Assembly: GCA_030544235.1 (NCBI GenBank)
Contig: CM060465.1
Span: forward strand, 15,819,988 to 15,883,987
DNA from: Lepturacanthus savala
Lineage: Eukaryota; Chordata; Actinopteri; Scombriformes; Trichiuridae
DNA: 64,000 nt
Direction of reading: 5' to 3'
The notes below the pieces were generated by a model. That model was not told the DNA's origin. It worked only from the letters and a program-made list of their open reading frames with translations, and did not search any database. The position numbers were made by a program, and so were the translations under genes. The stretch's first letter is position 1. Every line of letters starts with the position of its first letter. This document shows positions 60,449 through 64,000 of this stretch, piece by piece.

Positions 60449-62441
60449 CTCTCATTCTCTCTCAGTACCTACGCTCCAGTGAAGCAATTTCTCCGTGTGG
60501 ATAAAGACAAGGTGTGTATTTTTAATGTTCATTGCAATTAAGTTTAGACATTATCTCACACACAGTGTCCCTGCTTTCGGCCCTGCAATTAGATCATCTC
60601 CTCCCCATTGTTGATGAAGGATTACAGTTAGATTATAATTCTTCCCTTTGTTTTAAATAATCTTCCGCTCACTCTTTAATCCGGGAAAATAAATAAACTC
60701 GAGCTAATCCCTGCCATGTGAGGACTTTGTGAATCTCTTCGCCTGGTCAGAGGCGCAGTTTTTTTTCTACTTGGTGTCTTTTGGAGACGACCCAAAAGTG
60801 TAGATTTAGCAGATCTACTCAGAACAGCCTGAAACTCTGTTGGCATCAAGCATCATCTAAGCATCATCTGGAGGTAGATGGGAAATGTCCAACCACTATT
60901 TCATTCAGTTAACAGTGTTGTTAATCTTTCAAAGCAATCACAACCTCAGAGAGTATTAGAATTGAACACGGTGAAATCTTTTCTCATTCAGTTGGACCTT
61001 TTTGATTATGTAGCGCAGTGAGTGATCAGCATTAGGTGGCCCGCAGGCCAGATGTGGCCCGCAAGCAAAAACATCTGGCCTGCAAGATTGTTTAGACCCC
61101 TACTAGAGAATGAAAAAAACAATATAAAAAAAATACACTTTTTAAAAATCAAACTGCCAGTCTCACAAATGCTCTTTATTTAGAAACTTACTTTTCCAAA
61201 ACAGAAATATCTCTTCAATTGAAATATAATGCTTATTTGTTTTTTTTTCTGTATACGAGAGTAAATAAGCACATCAGCAAGATGTAGTGTGAACACCAAA
61301 CATGCAAAAACTATGAGACAGTGGACAGCGCCTGGTTCTGAAAGTCCGAAATACTCCCTCAAACACAAACCTGTGAAACAGATGCAAACAAAAACTTATG
61401 CAAATATCAAAAAATACAAAAAACCTCAAAACAACTGAAAGAGAAAAATGCTGAAAATTCACACCACAGTCCACTCCGGCCACACAAAAAAAGCAGCACG
61501 TCACAGTCAAAAGTTGCAGTCTGTTTCTGTTGCCAAGGAAACATGCTTGTGGTGCGCCGTTCAGCCCCAAGTGAAAACTTAGCTTTAGCTTCGTTTCTAT
61601 GATTGCAGCATTTTTTGCTGCAGCATTTTTTGTCTCATTTGTTTTATGTGTCACTTGCATCACTTCACTGTTTATGGTGCATTTGCCCATCATGTAATTG
61701 CTTGGAAATCATCTGGCCTGCGGCCAAAACTAATTGCTGACAACGGATATAGCACCTATGATTTGCATGAGACCTTTTGGCCACGCTAGTTACGGCCGAT
61801 ATGAACCACAACCAAAGTCAGGGCCACAGCAGTTTGCAGTGACGTCAAGCGGACTGTGCTCAACCTGTTTTAGAAATCATCTTTTCATGGACCAGGAACA
61901 TTTAGAAAATCCTCCTTATTCTATTTCCATACAGGAGTTTGGGTTTAATTCTTTGTCAAAGTTACAGTTATTTATAATATTTTTCTTTCTCTGTGTCTCT
62001 GTCCACCACCCAGGTCCAGGTCTTCAACCCAGCATTCTTTAAATACATCCACGATCACTGGACCAGACATCATGGGCGCTACCCCTCCACTGGCATGTTA
62101 GTGCTGTTCTTCGCCCTGCATGTTTGTGATGAGGTTAGTTTTTCTCTGTGTTCACACCCTGTAAAACAATGTAACACTGTTGCTGCATAATTCCAAAGCC
62201 ACTGGACAAATAAACATTTATAACCTTGTGTTTGCTTTCTAATAGTCACTCTTCAACTCTCCTCTAGGTGAATGTGTTTGGTTTTGGGGCGGACAGCCGG
62301 GGGAACTGGCACCACTACTGGGAGCAGAACCGCTACTCCGGAGAGTTCAGGAAGACCGGGGTCCACGATGCAGACTTCGAAGCCCAGATAATTCAGCGTT
62401 TGGCCAAGGCCGGCAAAATCACCATATTCCCCGGCAAATAA
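48874..62441 (+). CDS. st3gal2: ST3Gal II-type alpha-2,3-sialyltransferase (7 coding exons)
   Basis: Golgi type II membrane enzyme (glycosyltransferase family 29) that transfers sialic acid from CMP-Neu5Ac in alpha-2,3 linkage to Gal-beta-1,3-GalNAc of O-glycans and gangliosides. Joined exons: 48874-49281, 57557-57616, 58056-58189, 60084-60263, 60466-60511, 62014-62133, 62268-62441. They give 373 residues against 350 in human ST3GAL2. Order: a Gly-rich cytoplasmic tail (1-28), a membrane anchor (about 29-50) and a stem. The L motif runs from about 172 (CLRCAVVGNSGNL to THHFMYPES). The S motif is about 282-326 (PAFFKYIH, GRYPSTGMLVLFFALHVCDE). Motif III is HHYWE (331-335) and motif VS is HDADFE (H349, E354). 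An N-glycosylation site is at N234. All introns are GT-AG and the joins restore frame. Identity is far closer to ST3GAL2 than to ST3GAL1 (WFDENYDPDISPVWTR, LQPQFK, IRFTYAPVK). A fish-specific paralogue in the same group remains possible. Confidence 0.93.
51398..51452. repeat. (GT)n microsatellite, interrupted
   Basis: GT units with occasional A or C substitutions, intronic. Confidence 0.9.
51646..51992. mobile_element. Two copies of one MITE in inverted orientation
   Basis: Copy 1 (51646-51793) runs from gtaacgctttttttgaagg to tgtcaaataaagtgttacc. Copy 2 (about 51829-51992) is the same element reversed: cggtaaaactttatttgac at its left and tcttcaaataaagtattacc at its right. Shared interior blocks are atgtcaatgtcataa-catt and aatgacaggttga. 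A short extra terminus (cggtaacacttcaaataagg) sits between them. Ends of the ggtaacactttatttga type are a common teleost non-autonomous DNA transposon signature. Confidence 0.6.
52733..53157. mobile_element. hAT-like MITE
   Basis: Starts ccagtgatgtatgaagtaca and ends tttccatttcaccactgttg. The interior has cttgagtaaaagtatggacc and gtagtggagtaaaagttaaa. This is the common acanthomorph element with agtaaaagtac-rich ends and caccactg termini. Non-coding. Confidence 0.5.
57557..57616 (+). CDS. st3gal2: st3gal2 coding exon 2
   Basis: Residues 137-156 (MLQPQFKPHSIQQVLMRLFQ). Acceptor with a CT-rich tract ending gcctag; donor cag|gtattt, phase 0. Confidence 0.9.
58056..58189 (+). CDS. st3gal2: st3gal2 coding exon 3 (sialyl motif L)
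   Basis: Starts VIPGRSPYG and contains CLRCAVVGNSGNLRGAGYG and DGHNFIM. The donor atgag|gtgaga splits an Arg codon (phase 2). Confidence 0.93.
58190..60083 (+). other. st3gal2: st3gal2 intron after coding exon 3 (1.9 kb)
   Basis: Contains (CA)n (about 58540-58573), (GT)n (about 58705-58740), and at about 59017-59055 a tacactgagtggccattttt stretch. The latter resembles the terminus of a known teleost repeat (family ending ggccactgagtgtac); the rest of that element is not recognisable. Confidence 0.6.
60084..60263 (+). CDS. st3gal2: st3gal2 coding exon 4
   Basis: Completes the Arg codon, then INLAPTVGYEEDAGS, HHFMYPESAKNL, NVSFVLVPFK and LSTGQIR. The donor gatt|gtaaga splits a Phe codon. Confidence 0.93.
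60405..60449 (+). repeat. st3gal2: (CT)n(CA)n microsatellite in splice acceptor region
   Basis: About 18 CT units and four CA units end only 16 bases before the acceptor of coding exon 5, so the microsatellite forms most of its polypyrimidine tract. Confidence 0.9.
60466..60511 (+). CDS. st3gal2: st3gal2 coding exon 5 (46 nt)
   Basis: Encodes the end of Phe plus TYAPVKQFLRVDKDK. The acceptor ctctcag follows a (CT)n/(CA)n microsatellite; donor aag|gtgtgt, phase 0. Confidence 0.9.
61025..61740. mobile_element. Non-autonomous DNA element with imperfect TIRs in st3gal2 intron
   Basis: The left end (61025-61054, tcagcattaggtggcccgca then ggccagatg) mirrors the right end (61709-61740, catctggcctgcggccaaaa then ctaattgctga) over about 30 bases. 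The cggcccgcgggccagat-type termini are familiar in fish and other vertebrate hAT-related repeats. The interior has a 139-codon minus frame without a transposase motif. It lies between coding exons 5 and 6. Confidence 0.55.
62014..62133 (+). CDS. st3gal2: st3gal2 coding exon 6 (sialyl motif S)
   Basis: Forty codons, VQVFNPAFFKYIHDHW through RYPSTGMLVLFFALHVCDE, holding most of the S motif. Acceptor accacccag; donor gag|gttagt, phase 0. Confidence 0.93.
62268..62441 (+). CDS. st3gal2: st3gal2 last coding exon (motifs III and VS)
   Basis: VNVFGFGADSRGNWHHYWEQ, then FRKTGVHDADFE and the C-terminus ITIFPGK, then TAA. The catalytic His of HDADFE is present. Confidence 0.93.
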   Translation: MNVFGFGADSRGNWHHYWEQNRYSGEFRKTGVHDADFEAQIIQRLAKAGKITIFPGK

Positions 62442-64000
62442 CCAGCAACTCACCCAGCATATCTAAGGTTATATGTTAGACAGCTGGTTCAGCAACAGAC
62501 ACTATAGAGGCCACTTAGAATGTGTTAGATATTCTCGCTTTCTCTTAATTGGGCTCCGGTTAGTAAAGCAAATGCTTACTGAAGGGGAGAGGAAATGGCC
62601 AGAGATGAAAATGGATTTCAGTTCCCCAACTGGTACCAAAAAAGTGTCATTCTATTCACTTTCCCTCGTGTTCGGGACGTGGCCCAACAAGTCGAGACCC
62701 TGACTGGAGAAAACGGTGCAGACTCTTAGGAATAAGGATTAGGGGACATAAAGATCCAAATGCAGTTCTGCTCACAAACGTATTGACTGAAAAGTGAGAC
62801 TTGAGCTTTAAAACTAGACTATAAAACAATTGGCTCAAGATTTCACCTCTAGCGACGAGTGCTGGGATTGAAAGATAAGCCCACTGATTGGTTTCCAAGG
62901 GCGACTTCATCTCAGGAATGTAGAACGGGGGAAAAAACAAGAAAAAGGAAGGTGAAGGCCGGCCAGAAAAAAAAACAAAAACAAACACTGAACCAATCAA
63001 CATAAATACTGACTGTTTGACATGGAGAGGGAACAATCACATGAAAATGTTCCACTTCTGGGCTCGATCCAGTGGAAATGAACAATGTTCACTGTGGATA
63101 AGGATCTAATCCGCTCCCATTAACATAAGCGCAGTGTGCTTGGTACTGAACAGGCCACAGAAACGGCACCATCAGCAATCTAGGGGACTATTACTCTACT
63201 GCCACGCAGTTTCTGATAGCAACACAGTAACAAGATTCATCTTCACTCGCTTAACTGTGGATGTTGGCAAACACTTGAGCATTGTGCTGAAGGCCTGCAC
63301 ACACTATTGACTCAACAGACAAACTGTGCAGCTATGAGAAGCTGTTGTACTGGCAAACATTTTTTTTAAGATTCCAGGACTCATTTCTTCCGTCTGAGAC
63401 CGGCTCTGCCCTCATTTGAAAGAAGGTCGCTCTTCTCAGATACTGAACCTCACTCGCCACTTCTCACTCTAGTAACTCTGCTTTACGTGAGTTCTGCCCG
63501 TGATACAAGGAGCGTGTATGTGTTGTAAAGCAGACGGTTATTAAATCAGAGGTGGCCGCTGGGAGTTTATATTAAAGCCCTGTCCGAACCCCTCCTCGGT
63601 GTGTGTACCAGGCTCAGAAAGACCTTGAAACCTTGCAGCACTCACAAAAAACATAATGAAGACTTTCGGGTCCATTGTGATTCAGATTCAGCTTTCTGTA
63701 GAGCCAGCTGACCATGGCTCTGCTGCGTCTGTATTCACATCCAGACAGAGAGGAGAAATGTTTTCTGGGAGAGTGTCAGTTTGACTGCGCGAGACTCTAA
63801 TGAGGCCAAAAGTTCATCTCCCGCGATTTCATGTCTGGATGGAGGCGAGCTGGTTTCTGCACCGGAGTTTAATCCCCATGTGGTCCGTCAGGGTCTAATT
63901 CGAGAGAGGAGGGCGATACAGGGAGAGCCGAGCCATAAAGGGAACCAGTCCGACAAAACTGGCGTGAGAAAAGAGACGGCGAAAATCACTGTTGTTCACG
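62442..64000 (+). other. st3gal2: Probable 3' UTR and downstream flank of st3gal2
   Basis: No further coding exon. ATTAAA hexamers at 63540-63545 and 63571-63576 are candidate polyadenylation signals; no AATAAA was seen after the stop. The end of the transcript may lie beyond the window. Confidence 0.45.

Overview
The window looks like nuclear DNA from an acanthomorph (spiny-rayed) teleost fish. The evidence is: split genes with GT-AG introns; low gene density in an AT-rich background; long (GT)n and (TA)n microsatellites; dispersed repeats I recognise as typical of teleosts (a Tc1-derived non-autonomous element, hAT-like MITEs, a tRNA-headed SINE-like family, a LINE fragment); and three protein genes whose best matches are vertebrate. 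I see no prokaryotic operons, CRISPR arrays, tRNA or rRNA genes.

Layout. 1-5.8 kb: intergenic, with a MITE-like element (1043-1450), an old acanthomorph repeat (2583-2790) and a perfect hairpin (2841-2887). 5832-7430 (minus): a 532-residue, four-Ig-domain, single-pass receptor-like protein in one uninterrupted reading frame, which is unusual for such a gene. 9.35-12.71 kb: mterf2 (11041-12168, plus), with its coding sequence in one exon. Upstream is a probable bidirectional promoter (ETS/CRE composite site near 9950) and a small unrecognised minus-strand exon (9490-9708). The 3' end of that small gene is present a second time, inverted, downstream of mterf2 (12530-12708), so mterf2 is bracketed by a diverged inverted duplication. 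12.7-23.1 kb: gene-poor, repeat-rich DNA. 23.2-23.9 kb: a CpG-rich block ending in a consensus splice donor (23668), most simply a non-coding first exon. 24-47.9 kb: no confident gene; repeats, two (GT)n tracts of about 150-160 bp, a LINE fragment and an unexplained set of overlapping ORFs at 42.3-43.9 kb. 48.9-62.4 kb: seven coding exons of an ST3Gal II-type sialyltransferase (st3gal2), followed by a probable 3' UTR to the window end.

Functional links. The three genes do not form one pathway. mterf2 encodes a mitochondrial nucleic-acid-binding factor of the mTERF family. st3gal2 encodes a Golgi type II membrane enzyme that puts alpha-2,3-sialic acid on terminal galactose of Gal-beta-1,3-GalNAc glycans. 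The Ig protein is a predicted cell-surface molecule of unknown ligand. The CpG-rich exon at 23.5 kb may be the distal 5' exon of st3gal2, with a first intron of about 25 kb; this is inference from strand, donor quality and the lack of any other gene between.

The observations most worth following up are the intronless multi-Ig gene, the inverted duplication around mterf2 with its small uncharacterised partner gene, and the unexplained ORF cluster at 42-44 kb. I found no convincing evidence of a wholly new molecular system.
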